Source of the DNA: Actinacidiphila acididurans | GTDB taxonomy: Bacteria > Actinomycetota > Actinomycetes > Streptomycetales > Streptomycetaceae | Assembly (NCBI RefSeq): GCF_016918855.1 | Contig: NZ_JADKYB010000009.1 | Location: 62,001-126,000, forward strand | Reading direction: 5' to 3' | Length of the DNA stretch: 64,000 bases | In this document: piece by piece, positions 49,730 through 58,011 of the stretch | How positions within the stretch are numbered: the stretch's first letter is position 1 | Layout of the letters: the number at the start of each line of letters is the position of its first letter | Program-made: the position numbers and the translations under genes | Notes under the pieces: model-generated | Told to the model about the DNA's origin: nothing | What the model saw: the letters and a program-made list of their open reading frames with translations, nothing else | The model's database searches: none

Positions 49730-50914
49730 TCATGCGCCGAGCCACGAACCGTAATTGCTGAACGATTCCGGCATTCGGCGCTTGGCCGATTCGAGTCCTG
49801 CGTAGGTCTCCCGCACAATGGGGTGGTAGCGGGTCTGCTGCGGGGCAAGTTTGCGCGCCTCCCGCAGGCTTTTGAACGAGGCCTCGGTATTCCCCGTCCA
49901 CATCTGGGCCCAGGCCACCTCGGCGTGGTGGTGCGCCAGCCGGGAAGGCGGCCAGTCGTTCGAAATGGCCATCTCCTGAGCCGCCTGCACGGCCTCGGGA
50001 TACAGATCCAGTTCCGCCAGGACGCTCACCCGGTGTGCACCGACGTTCGTCGGCCCGAACGAAAGCCAGTGCACCCGCTCGGCCGGGCCGGTGCGCTCGG
50101 CGATGCGCCGGGCTTCGCCCAGATACCCTTCCGCCGAGTCCCTGTCCCGGTCCCTGCCGGCCAGCACCGCGGCTCCCAGGTGCAGTTGGCCGGTGACCAC
50201 ATCACGCACCCGGCCGGCCTCGGCCTGCTCCAGCGTGGACATCCCCAGCCCGATGAGCCGCTTGCCGGTCCGATAGTCACTGGCCCGCAGGTACGCCAGC
50301 GCCCGCAGATACTGGCGCATGCCGCCCAGGACAGGGTCGGAGGCACGCTGTGCCGCCCAGTCCATCCGGTCCAGCGCCACCGTGCACAGATCGTAGAAAC
50401 CCAGTTTCGTCGTCACGTCGTACGCGGTCCGATACGTACTGGCCAGCAATCGCCAGTGCCGATCGCTCGGGCTCATGTACGCCGTTGCCGTGGCCTCGTG
50501 AATCAGACCGGGAAGAACGGTCGCCACCTGCTTGATGTCGGTGGCCCGCACCCCAGCGCACAGTTCCTCCGCGTGAGCTTCCAACTCCTGCGTCGGGCGC
50601 GGCGTCACATCCGGATCCGGCCCGAGGTCGTAGATGTTCAGCGCCTCCCGGATCGGCTGGATCAACCCGTCCAACTGATCCTGCCGCAACTCCTCCAGGT
50701 AGGGCTGTCCCGTGAGTTCTGTGACCGGCACCGACAAGGCCCTGGCAAGCGCGCCGATAACGGAAGGACTCGCGGGCATGGCACCCTGCTCCACCTTCGT
50801 CAAAGTGCTGTACGAAACGTGGGAGAGATCGGACAGTTCCCGCTGCGTCAACTTACGCACTTTGCGCGCACGAGCGATGCGCCTGCCCGTGAGTTCCTCG
50901 ATGTGCGGGGGCAT
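49730..50914 (-). CDS. XRE-family regulator with C-terminal TPR-like domain
   Basis: A 394-residue transcriptional regulator. The helix-turn-helix (about 10-65, RIARARKVRKLTQRELSDLSHVSYSTLTKVEQG) is followed by a 300-residue alpha-helical repeat region that looks like TPRs (GGMRQYLRALAYLRASDYRTG, LGEARRIAERTG). This is the common Streptomyces XRE/TPR type linked to RiPP and secondary-metabolite genes. The ATG at 50914 has GGAGA upstream. It reads away from the cytochrome b operon. Ligand unknown. Confidence 0.83.
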   Translation of the reverse strand: MPPHIEELTGRRIARARKVRKLTQRELSDLSHVSYSTLTKVEQGAMPASPSVIGALARALSVPVTELTGQPYLEELRQDQLDGLIQPIREALNIYDLGPDPDVTPRPTQELEAHAEELCAGVRATDIKQVATVLPGLIHEATATAYMSPSDRHWRLLASTYRTAYDVTTKLGFYDLCTVALDRMDWAAQRASDPVLGGMRQYLRALAYLRASDYRTGKRLIGLGMSTLEQAEAGRVRDVVTGQLHLGAAVLAGRDRDRDSAEGYLGEARRIAERTGPAERVHWLSFGPTNVGAHRVSVLAELDLYPEAVQAAQEMAISNDWPPSRLAHHHAEVAWAQMWTGNTEASFKSLREARKLAPQQTRYHPIVRETYAGLESAKRRMPESFSNYGSWLGA

Positions 50915-51137
50915 ATTCGTCTCCGTTCTGCATCGACACCAGAACGGTACCCGGTCCCGGGCCGGAGCCCGGGGCGCGCTCACGTCCCCACCCCGCCCCC
51001 TCCGAACCCCGCACCCCTCGACCCCGCCCACTCCGGATTGAGCCGTTCGGCTCATGGCCCGGGCATGCCGGGCGGCCGGACGTCCCGCGAGGCGTTCTAC
51101 TTGATCTTGGCCGCTGACAGCCGAGAGGAGTCGCCTC

Positions 51138-51350
51138 ATGGCGGGACACCCGCACTCCGTCGAAGAAGGGGCCGTACGGTTCGTCGCCGCGCCCGTCGAT
51201 CTGGGCGGCACCGGGCACTACGTGCACTGGGGCGTGGTGCAGCTGTCCGTCGCCAACCTGGTGGTCATCGGGCTCATGCTGGTCGTTTTCGTCGCGGCCC
51301 TGCTCCTGCCCTTCCCCCGGGGCCGGGGTCAGGGCCGGGGCCGGGGATGA
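51138..51350 (+). CDS. Small single-pass membrane protein
   Basis: A 70-residue protein with one membrane segment (about 33-60, VQLSVANLVVIGLMLVVFVAALLL) and a short Arg/Gly-rich cytoplasmic tail. GAGAGGAG precedes ATG 51138. Its stop overlaps the start of the cytochrome b gene by 4 bases, so it is likely an accessory subunit of that complex. Not recognised otherwise. Confidence 0.7.
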   Translation: MAGHPHSVEEGAVRFVAAPVDLGGTGHYVHWGVVQLSVANLVVIGLMLVVFVAALLLPFPRGRGQGRGRG

Positions 51351-52012
51351 GCGGAGAAGGGGCGGCCGGCGGGGGCTGGACCGGGGCGCTGCGGCGGCGG
51401 GCGACGCGGGCACTGCCACCGGACAAGCTGCTGCCGGACGCCCAGCCCGCGTACATGGCCTCGTGGATCTACGTCTTCGGCGTGCTCACCCTGGCCGCCC
51501 TGATGATCGTCCTGGTCAGCGGCGGTGTGCTGGCGCTGAAGGGGCCCGCGTGGTGGCACGTGTCGGGGACCGGCAGATACGTGAACAGCCTGCACCTGTG
51601 GAGCGTCGAGCTGTTCATGTTCTTCATGGTCGTCCATCTGTGGGGCAAGTTCTTCATGGCCGCCTGGCGGGGCCGGCGGGCACTGACCTGGGTCACCGGC
51701 GTCGTGTGCTTCCTGGTGGCGATCGGCACCGCGTTCACCGGCTACCTGGTCCAGCAGAACTTCGACTCCCAGTGGATCGCCGGCCAGGCCAAGGACGGCC
51801 TCAACTCGGTCGGCATCGGCGCGTTCTTCAACGTACTGGACTTCGGCCAGATGCTGATGTGGCACATCCTCCTGCTGCCCTTCGCCCTCGGCGCGCTGAC
51901 GGCCTGGCACGTCCTGCTGGTGCGGCTGCGCGGAATCGTGCCGCCGATCGACGCCACCACCCCTCCCGCCACCCCTCCCGCGCCGGCGGCCACGCGGGAA
52001 GCGGCGGGATGA
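51347..52012 (+). CDS. Cytochrome b N-terminal domain protein
   Basis: A 221-residue membrane protein corresponding to the four-helix N-terminal part of cytochrome b. Two pairs of heme-ligand-like His are seen: SLHLW and VVHLWGKF, 14 residues apart, and MWHIL and AWHVLL, 15 apart. The loop GYLVQQNFDSQWIAGQAKDG lies between helices. It resembles the b6-type split form of quinol-cytochrome c reductase. There is no Rieske or cytochrome c1 gene, so this may be a quinone-linked electron carrier of another complex. Coupled both to the 70-residue protein and to the next gene. Confidence 0.85.
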   Translation: MSGEGAAGGGWTGALRRRATRALPPDKLLPDAQPAYMASWIYVFGVLTLAALMIVLVSGGVLALKGPAWWHVSGTGRYVNSLHLWSVELFMFFMVVHLWGKFFMAAWRGRRALTWVTGVVCFLVAIGTAFTGYLVQQNFDSQWIAGQAKDGLNSVGIGAFFNVLDFGQMLMWHILLLPFALGALTAWHVLLVRLRGIVPPIDATTPPATPPAPAATREAAG

Positions 52013-52965
52013 AGCGGCGCCACCGCCGTCCGTCCGCCCCGGACCCGGCCGCCTTCCCCACCAGGACGTACGACCTGCTCAAAGAGTTCACGATCGCGTC
52101 GGCCGTGGTCGCGCTGCTGACCGTGGGCCTGGCCGCCGTGTTCTCCTCGCCCGACGTCAAGCCGGTGACCCTGGCCTCCTGGGCACGCGCCGACGGGACC
52201 GACTTCACGGCGACCGCCGTGACCGAACTCGGCGGCACCAGCACCACAGCCACCTACGGGCCGCCGTACAACCACACACCGGACGCGGCACAAAAGATCG
52301 GCCCCGTGAGCCTGCAGAACGCCGCGGGGGTCCGCATCCGGGTCGACACCGCGAACGACTTCGTGCTGCGCCCCCTGCGCCAGGCCCCCGAACCGCCCGC
52401 CGTCACCGCGGCCCTGACCACCTGGACGGCCGCCGCCCCGGCCCGGCAACGGGCATGGACCTCGGCCTACTCCGACGCCCTGGCCAAGGCCAACGGCGCC
52501 GCCCCGGCACGGGGCGACTTCGGCCCCGTACCCGTCCTGGTCGCACGCCTGCGGGAACTGGCCCGCGCCGGCGCCCTGGACGGCCAGCTCCAGGCACAGG
52601 GCACGTTCTACCAGACCGACTACACCCGCCCGCTGCTCTTCCTGTCCGACGGCTCCCACCTGGAGTCCCTGGCACGTGCCCAGCACCTCAAGGGCGACCA
52701 GTGGGGGATGATGAACGAGACGGGCAACTACCCCGGCCAGGCGTGGCTGTGGCTCTACACCTTCTGGTACCAGATCGAGCCCTTCAAGTCCTCCGGCAAC
52801 GCCGACGCCCTGATCTGGGCTGTGATGGCCCTGCTCAGCCTGGGCCTGATGCTGGTGCCGTTCATTCCCGGCGTGCGGTCCCTGCCGCGCTGGACGCGGG
52901 TGCACCGGCTGATCTGGCGCACCTACTACCGCGAACAGGCGGTGGAACGGGGCCGACGCGCGTAA
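52009..52965 (+). CDS. Cytochrome b-associated membrane protein (two helices, exported domain)
   Basis: A 318-residue protein coupled to the cytochrome b gene by ATGA overlap. A membrane helix near residues 28-50 (EFTIASAVVALLTVGLAAVF) is followed by a 200-residue periplasmic-type domain (KPVTLASWARADGTDF, YGPPYNHTPDAAQKIGPVSLQ) and a second helix near 265-290. The family name I recall is cytochrome b C-terminal-like. No CxxCH heme motif is present. Likely the second subunit of the complex; function unknown. Confidence 0.75.
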   Translation: MKRRHRRPSAPDPAAFPTRTYDLLKEFTIASAVVALLTVGLAAVFSSPDVKPVTLASWARADGTDFTATAVTELGGTSTTATYGPPYNHTPDAAQKIGPVSLQNAAGVRIRVDTANDFVLRPLRQAPEPPAVTAALTTWTAAAPARQRAWTSAYSDALAKANGAAPARGDFGPVPVLVARLRELARAGALDGQLQAQGTFYQTDYTRPLLFLSDGSHLESLARAQHLKGDQWGMMNETGNYPGQAWLWLYTFWYQIEPFKSSGNADALIWAVMALLSLGLMLVPFIPGVRSLPRWTRVHRLIWRTYYREQAVERGRRA

Positions 52966-53300
52966 CACCCCCCCGGTAGCCCGCCTCCCCGGTACCCCGC
53001 TCGCCCGTCCGTACCCCCTCCGTACGCCCGCCCGTCCGTATCCCCGGCCCCCCGTTCCCCCGCCCGCCCGGGCCGCCGCGCCGGGTGCGGGCCGGACCGG
53101 GCTCGCGCCGCACACAGGCAACCACCCCCGCGGAGCGGACCCGCTGGGTGGGCGCCACGCGGTGGGAGGCGGGTGGGGCCGGGGTGGGGGACGGCTCGGC
53201 AGGCGCTTGACGGCGGGCGGAGAACCGGGGCCGCGGGGGGCCGTGCTCGGCATGCTGACCGGTGTTCGCATGGGGGTTATGGATGTTCAGGAGGCTGCCC
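52966..53300. other. Intergenic region before the ebo-like operon
   Basis: About 330 bases. A CGTCCGTACCCCC-type short repeat occupies roughly 52990-53050. Promoter of the operon should be near 53200-53290, where the sequence turns AT-richer at GTTCGCATGGGGGTTATGG. Nothing else is seen. Confidence 0.4.
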
Positions 53301-54452
53301 GTGTCCCACCACACCAATTCTTCCGCGGCCGGGGGCCGGACCGGCGTGTGGCTGATCGGGGCCCGCGGCTCGGTCGCCACCACGGCGGTCGCGGGCTGTG
53401 CGGCGCTCGCGGCCGGACTTCAGCCGCCGACCGGCCTGGTGACCGAGACCGAGGAATTCGCCGCAAGCGGCCTGCCGGCCCTGCCCTCGCTGGTGTTCGG
53501 CGGCCACGACACCGCCGGTACGCCGCTGCCCAAGCGGGCCGAGGAACTGGCCGCCCAGGGGGTGCTGCCGCACTGGCTGCCCGCGGCGGTGACCGCCGAA
53601 CTGGCCGCGGCCGAGGCCCGGATCCGCCCCGGCGGGCCGCTGCCCGGCGACGGGCGTTCCCGGACCGAGCTGATCGAGGCATTCGCCGCCGACATGCGGG
53701 AGTTCACCGAAAGCACCGGGGTCGCCCGCACGGTGGTGGTCAACGTCGCCTCCACCGAACCGCTACCGGCCGCGGGCGTGTGGCCGGCCAGTTCGCTGTA
53801 CGCGGCCGCGGCCCTGCGCGCGGGCTGCGGCTACGTCAACTTCACCCCGTCCACCGGCATGCACCTGCCCGAACTCGCGCAGCAGGCCGCCGCGTCGGGG
53901 CTGCCGTACGCCGGGCGGGACGGCAAGACCGGGCAGACCCTGCTGCGGGCGGTCCTCGCGCCGATGTTCCGGCAGCGGGCCCTTGCGGTACGGGCCTGGT
54001 CCGGGACCAACCTGCTCGGCGGCGGGGACGGCGCCGCGCTGGCCGACCCCGCCGCGGCGGCCGCCAAGAACGCAGGGAAAGCGCGGGTGCTGGCGGACAA
54101 TCTGGGGACCGTGCCCGAGGGCGAGGTCCACATCGACGAGGTCCCGGCGCTGGGGGACTGGAAGACCGCGTGGGACCACGTGGTCTTCGACGGGTTCCTG
54201 GGCACCCGGATGGTGCTGCAGACGATCTGGCAGGGCTGCGACTCGGCCCTGGCCGCGCCGCTGGTGCTGGACCTGGTCCGGCTGACCGCCCGCGCCCTGG
54301 AACGCGGCCTGTCCGGTCCCCGCCCCGAACTCGGCTTCTACTTCAAGGACCCCGACGGCGCCACGTCCTCCCTGGCCGAGCAGTACGCGGCCCTGCTCGC
54401 CTTCGCCGACCGCCTGGCGAGCCCGGCACCGGGGGAAGGGGAGGGGCGGTGA
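53301..54452 (+). CDS. Inositol-3-phosphate synthase family protein (ebo-like operon)
   Basis: A 383-residue member of the sugar-phosphate-cyclase family that turns glucose-6-phosphate into inositol-1-phosphate with bound NAD. WLIGARGSVATTAVAGC binds NAD, NVASTEP and NFTPSTGMHLPEL follow, and the catalytic-lysine region is GRDGKTGQTLLRAVLAPMFRQR and LLGGGDGAALADPAAAAAK. AGGAGG lies 6 bases before the GTG at 53301, better than the GTG 39 bases upstream. Coupled to the prenyltransferase by GTGA overlap. In the ebo cluster of cyanobacteria the corresponding gene is a dehydroquinate-synthase homologue (EboD), so this could be its functional counterpart (inference). Confidence 0.85.
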   Translation: MSHHTNSSAAGGRTGVWLIGARGSVATTAVAGCAALAAGLQPPTGLVTETEEFAASGLPALPSLVFGGHDTAGTPLPKRAEELAAQGVLPHWLPAAVTAELAAAEARIRPGGPLPGDGRSRTELIEAFAADMREFTESTGVARTVVVNVASTEPLPAAGVWPASSLYAAAALRAGCGYVNFTPSTGMHLPELAQQAAASGLPYAGRDGKTGQTLLRAVLAPMFRQRALAVRAWSGTNLLGGGDGAALADPAAAAAKNAGKARVLADNLGTVPEGEVHIDEVPALGDWKTAWDHVVFDGFLGTRMVLQTIWQGCDSALAAPLVLDLVRLTARALERGLSGPRPELGFYFKDPDGATSSLAEQYAALLAFADRLASPAPGEGEGR

Positions 54453-55342
54453 GCGGTACGGGGACACTGCGCGCCTGGGCGGAACTGTTGCGGCTGCCCG
54501 CGGTGTTGACCGTGCCCGGCGACGCGCTGGCCGGCGCCGCGGCCACCGGAAGGCGCCCGGGCGGGCGGACCGCGCTGGCGGTGGGGGCCTCGCTGTGCCT
54601 GTACGAGGCCGGCATGGCGCTGAACGACTGGGCCGACCGGGAGGAGGACGCGGTCGCCCGCCCGCACCGGCCGCTGCCCTCCGGCCGTATCCGGCCAGGT
54701 CACGCCCTTGCCGCGGCCGGCGCCCTGACAGCCGCGGGCCTGGCCCTGGCCGCCCGCGCCGACCGCAGGACACTCAACGTCGCGGTGCCGCTGGCGGCGA
54801 GCGTGTGGGCGTACGACCTGAAGCTGAAGCACACCCCGGCCGGGCCCGCCGCCATGGCCGCCGCCCGCTTCCTGGACCTGCTGATGGGCGCCGCCGCCAC
54901 CGGCGGCCCGGCCCGCCCCGCGCTGGCCCCCGCCGCGGTCCTGGGCGGCCACACCTACGCCGTCACCCTGGTCTCCCGCCGCGAGGCCGAGGGCGGCTCC
55001 ACCGCCGCCCCGCTGGCCGCCCTGGCCGCCACCGGAGCGGTCTCCGCGGCCCTGGCCGGCCGCACCCTGCTGCCCCCCGGCCCCCGCGCCGCAGGCCCGG
55101 CCGACCTGGTGCGCGCCGCGACGGCCACCGCCTACGCCGCCACCGTCGCCCGCCCCCTCGCGCACGCCGCCCTCAACCCCTCACCGGCCCTGACCCAACG
55201 GGCCGTCGGCGCCGGCATCCGCGCCGTCATCGCCCTCCAGAGCGCCCTGATCGCCCGCGCCGGCGCCCCCGCCACGGGCGCCCTGACCGCCACCCTGACC
55301 CCCCTGGCCGCCCGCGCGGCGAAGAAGGTGAGCACCACGTGA
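54449..55342 (+). CDS. UbiA-type prenyltransferase (EboC-like)
   Basis: A 297-residue integral membrane prenyltransferase. The first Asp motif is NDWADREED (residues about 61-69) and the second, YDLKLKHTPAG, is degenerate at the position of DxxxDxxxD. Eight or so hydrophobic helices are visible. Members (SCO3242-type) commonly sit with inositol-phosphate synthase homologues in Streptomyces. GTG start overlaps the previous stop. In ebo clusters a UbiA-type enzyme is EboC. Substrate unknown. Confidence 0.85.
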   Translation: MSGTGTLRAWAELLRLPAVLTVPGDALAGAAATGRRPGGRTALAVGASLCLYEAGMALNDWADREEDAVARPHRPLPSGRIRPGHALAAAGALTAAGLALAARADRRTLNVAVPLAASVWAYDLKLKHTPAGPAAMAAARFLDLLMGAAATGGPARPALAPAAVLGGHTYAVTLVSRREAEGGSTAAPLAALAATGAVSAALAGRTLLPPGPRAAGPADLVRAATATAYAATVARPLAHAALNPSPALTQRAVGAGIRAVIALQSALIARAGAPATGALTATLTPLAARAAKKVSTT

Positions 55343-55614
55343 GCAGCACCCACGGCCAAGCGGCTGATCGCGCGGTCCGCGCGGGCCGCGGCGCCGGTGA
55401 CGGCCCGACCGGCCGGCGGCCGTCGGCGGCCCCGGACCGACCGGGCCTGCGGGCCGGTTCGGGCGGCGGACCTCGTAGTGCTGCGAGCCGCCAACTCCTG
55501 TGCGGCCCAACGCGTCCCGGCCGCGGCACCGACGACCTGACCCGCGACCGCAGTCACCGCAGGCCGGCCCCCAGCCGGGCCGCTCGCCCCGGAGGGAGCG
55601 TGAGCCCGGCATGA
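55339..55614 (+). CDS. Possible 91-residue coupled small protein
   Basis: A GTG at 55339 overlaps the prenyltransferase stop (GTGA), and its own stop overlaps the next ATG at 55611 (ATGA), so it fills the gap exactly. The translation is Arg/Gly/Pro-rich without a fold I recognise and lacks hydrophobic core residues, so it may just be a chance frame. A ribosome site for the next gene (GGAGG at 55591-55595) lies inside it. Confidence 0.25.
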   Translation: MSSTHGQAADRAVRAGRGAGDGPTGRRPSAAPDRPGLRAGSGGGPRSAASRQLLCGPTRPGRGTDDLTRDRSHRRPAPSRAARPGGSVSPA

Positions 55615-56492
55615 GCGCCACACGCACCGCGGCCCCCGGCAGCGGGCTGCGCCTGGGATACGGCACCAACGGGCTGACCGACCTGCGGCTCGAGGACGCC
55701 CTGGGGCTGCTGGCCGATCTCGGGTACGAGGGGGTGGGGCTGACGCTGGATCACATGCACCTGGACCCGGTCGGGCCCGGTCTTGCCGCACGCACCGCGC
55801 GCGTGGGGCGGCGGCTGGGGGAGCTGGGGCTGGCGGTGACGGTGGAGACCGGCGCCCGGTACGTGCTCGATCCGCGCCGCAAGCACGGCCCGAGCCTGCT
55901 GGACCCCGACGAGGACGCCCGTACCGCGCGCGTGCGGCTGCTGGAGAAGGCGGTACGGATCGCCGCCGATCTCGGGGCGCACGCCGTGCACCTGTTCAGC
56001 GGGATCCTGCCGGCCGGCACCGACCCCGGGAGCGGATGGAAGCGGCTCATCGAAGCGCTCGGCCCGGTCCTGGACGCCGCCGACCAGGCCGGCGTGCCGC
56101 TGGCCATCGAGCCCGAGCCCGGCCATCTGCTGGCCCGCCTGGCCGACTTCCACTCCTTGCGCGAACAACTCGGCGACCCCGCCGCCTTGGGCCTGACCCT
56201 GGACATCGGGCACTGCCAGTGCCTGGAGGACGACCCGCCCCAGGAGTGCGTACGCCAGGCCGCGCCCTGGCTGCGGCACGTGCAGATCGAGGACATGCGC
56301 CGCGGTGTCCACGAGCACCTGCCCTTCGGCGACGGCGAGATCGACTTCCCCCCGGTGCTCGACGCCCTGGCGCACAGCGGCTACCGCGGGCTGACCGTCG
56401 TCGAACTGCCCCGCCACTCCCACGCCGGCCCCGAACTGGCCGCGCACTCCCTGCGATTCCTGCGCGAGCAGCGCACTGGAGGCATGTCATGA
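55611..56492 (+). CDS. Sugar phosphate isomerase/epimerase (AP-endonuclease-2 fold)
   Basis: A 293-residue xylose-isomerase-like TIM barrel. GYGTNGLTDLRLEDALGLLADLGYEGVGL opens the barrel, DHMHLDP and VETGARYVLDP follow, and metal ligands appear in IEPEPGHLL, LTLDIGHCQCLED and HVQIEDM. Such enzymes isomerise small sugar or cyclitol phosphates. Coupled to EboA by an ATGA overlap. It has an N-terminal neighbour relation with EboE, its distant paralogue in the same operon. Confidence 0.82.
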   Translation: MSATRTAAPGSGLRLGYGTNGLTDLRLEDALGLLADLGYEGVGLTLDHMHLDPVGPGLAARTARVGRRLGELGLAVTVETGARYVLDPRRKHGPSLLDPDEDARTARVRLLEKAVRIAADLGAHAVHLFSGILPAGTDPGSGWKRLIEALGPVLDAADQAGVPLAIEPEPGHLLARLADFHSLREQLGDPAALGLTLDIGHCQCLEDDPPQECVRQAAPWLRHVQIEDMRRGVHEHLPFGDGEIDFPPVLDALAHSGYRGLTVVELPRHSHAGPELAAHSLRFLREQRTGGMS

Positions 56493-57121
56493 CCACCGTG
56501 CCCGCCCGGCACGACACCCCTGCCGATACCGGCGCCCCCGGTCTTCCGCCCGGCCTGGACGGGCCCGCCCGGGCCTGGCTCGCCGACGCCCTCACCGAAG
56601 CCGCCCGAGCCGCACAAGCCGAAGCCGACCCGGGCGGCACCTGGCAGATACGGTTCGCCGAGGCCGGGCGCCGCTGCGGCCCGGGTCACGCCGATGCCGC
56701 CCGGGTGGAACTGCTGGCCGCCGCCCGGCCCGGCGTCGCGGACCTGACCGCGCTGTACCGGCAGGGCACGGCGGCCGAGCGGCGGGCGGTGCTGCTGGCG
56801 CTGGGCCGCCTGGAGCCGGCCGCGGCCGAGGGGCTGGCGCTGGTGGAGGACGCGCTGCGCACCAACGACACCAGCCTGGTGGCCGCGGCGCTGGGCCCGT
56901 ACGCCGCGGCGCACCTGCCCGCGCACGCCTGGCGGCACGGGGTGCTCAAGTGCCTGTTCACCGGGGTGCCGGTGGCGGCGGTGGCGGGGCTTTCGGCGCG
57001 GGCGCGCGGGGACGGCGAGCTGGGCCGGATGCTGCGCGCCTACGCCGCCGAACGCACCGCCGCCGGCCGGCCGGTGCCCCACGACCTGACCCGTGTGCTC
57101 GCCCTGACCGAGGAGCCCTGA
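56489..57121 (+). CDS. EboA-like protein
   Basis: A 210-residue helical protein of the EboA family: ARAWLADALTEAARAAQAEADPGGTW at the start, then AARVELLAAARPGVADLTALYRQGTAAERRAVLLALGRLE, and LVEDALRTNDTSLVAAALGPYAAAHLPAHAWRHGVLKCLFTGVP, which has the conserved RTND and WxxxVLKCLFxxxP blocks. In cyanobacteria EboA is part of the ebo operon needed to move certain cytosolic metabolites to the periplasm. Coupled upstream by ATGA; TatD gene starts 2 bases after. Confidence 0.85.
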   Translation: MTTVPARHDTPADTGAPGLPPGLDGPARAWLADALTEAARAAQAEADPGGTWQIRFAEAGRRCGPGHADAARVELLAAARPGVADLTALYRQGTAAERRAVLLALGRLEPAAAEGLALVEDALRTNDTSLVAAALGPYAAAHLPAHAWRHGVLKCLFTGVPVAAVAGLSARARGDGELGRMLRAYAAERTAAGRPVPHDLTRVLALTEEP

Positions 57122-57123
57122 CG

Positions 57124-58005
57124 GTGCGTATCTTCGACCCGCACATCCACATGACCTCGCGTACGACCGACGACTACGAGGCGATGCACGCCGCCGGGGT
57201 GCGGGCGGTGGTGGAGCCCTCGTTCTGGCTGGGGCAGCCGCGGACCTCGCCGCAGTCCTTCACCGACTACTTCGACGCGCTGCTGGGCTGGGAGCCCTTC
57301 CGCGCCGCCCAGTACGGCATCGCGCACCACTGCACGCTGGCGCTGAACCCGAAGGAGGCCAACGACCCGCGCTGCACCCCGGTGCTGGCCGAGCTGCCCC
57401 GCTACCTGCTCAAGGACCAGGTCGTCGCGGTCGGCGAGATCGGCTACGACTCCATGACGCCGGCCGAGGACGCCGCCTTGGAGGCGCAGCTCCAGCTCGC
57501 CGCCGACCACGGCCTGCCCGCGCTGGTGCACACCCCGCACCGCGACAAGCTCCAGGGCCTGCGCCGCACCGTGCAGATGGTGCGCGCCTGCGCCCTGGAC
57601 CCGGAGCGGGTGCTGCTGGACCACCTGAACGAGACGACCGTGCGCGAGGCCAAGGACTCCGGCGCGTGGCTGGGCTTTTCGGTCTACCCGGACACCAAGA
57701 TGGACGAGGCCCGCATGGTCGAGGTGCTGCGCGCCTACGGCCCGGAAAAGGTGCTGGTCAACTCCGCCGCCGACTGGGGCCGCAGCGACCCGCTGAAAAC
57801 GGCCAAGGTCGGCGAGGCGATGCTGCGGTCCGGCTTCGGCGAGGACGACGTCGACCTGGTCCTGTGGCGCAACCCCGTCGCCTTCTACGCCCAAAGCGGC
57901 CGCCTGCGCCTGGACACGCCCGCCGCCGGTGCCACCTTCGAGGGCAACTCGATCCTGCGCGGCACCCCCGGCGCCCCCGACGTCCCCGCCCCGGTGGGGA
58001 GCTGA
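57124..58005 (+). CDS. TatD-family hydrolase (EboB-like)
   Basis: A 293-residue amidohydrolase-fold metal enzyme. The first metal motif is IFDPHIHMTSR, the Glu ligand is in AVGEIGYDSMTP, HTPHRD follows, and VLLDHLNE and VNSAADWG complete the site. It is a TatD-type protein assigned EboB in ebo clusters. GTG start at 57124, 2 bases after EboA. The terminal tail is Pro/Val-rich. Confidence 0.87.
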   Translation: MRIFDPHIHMTSRTTDDYEAMHAAGVRAVVEPSFWLGQPRTSPQSFTDYFDALLGWEPFRAAQYGIAHHCTLALNPKEANDPRCTPVLAELPRYLLKDQVVAVGEIGYDSMTPAEDAALEAQLQLAADHGLPALVHTPHRDKLQGLRRTVQMVRACALDPERVLLDHLNETTVREAKDSGAWLGFSVYPDTKMDEARMVEVLRAYGPEKVLVNSAADWGRSDPLKTAKVGEAMLRSGFGEDDVDLVLWRNPVAFYAQSGRLRLDTPAAGATFEGNSILRGTPGAPDVPAPVGS

Positions 58006-58011
58006 TCCGCC

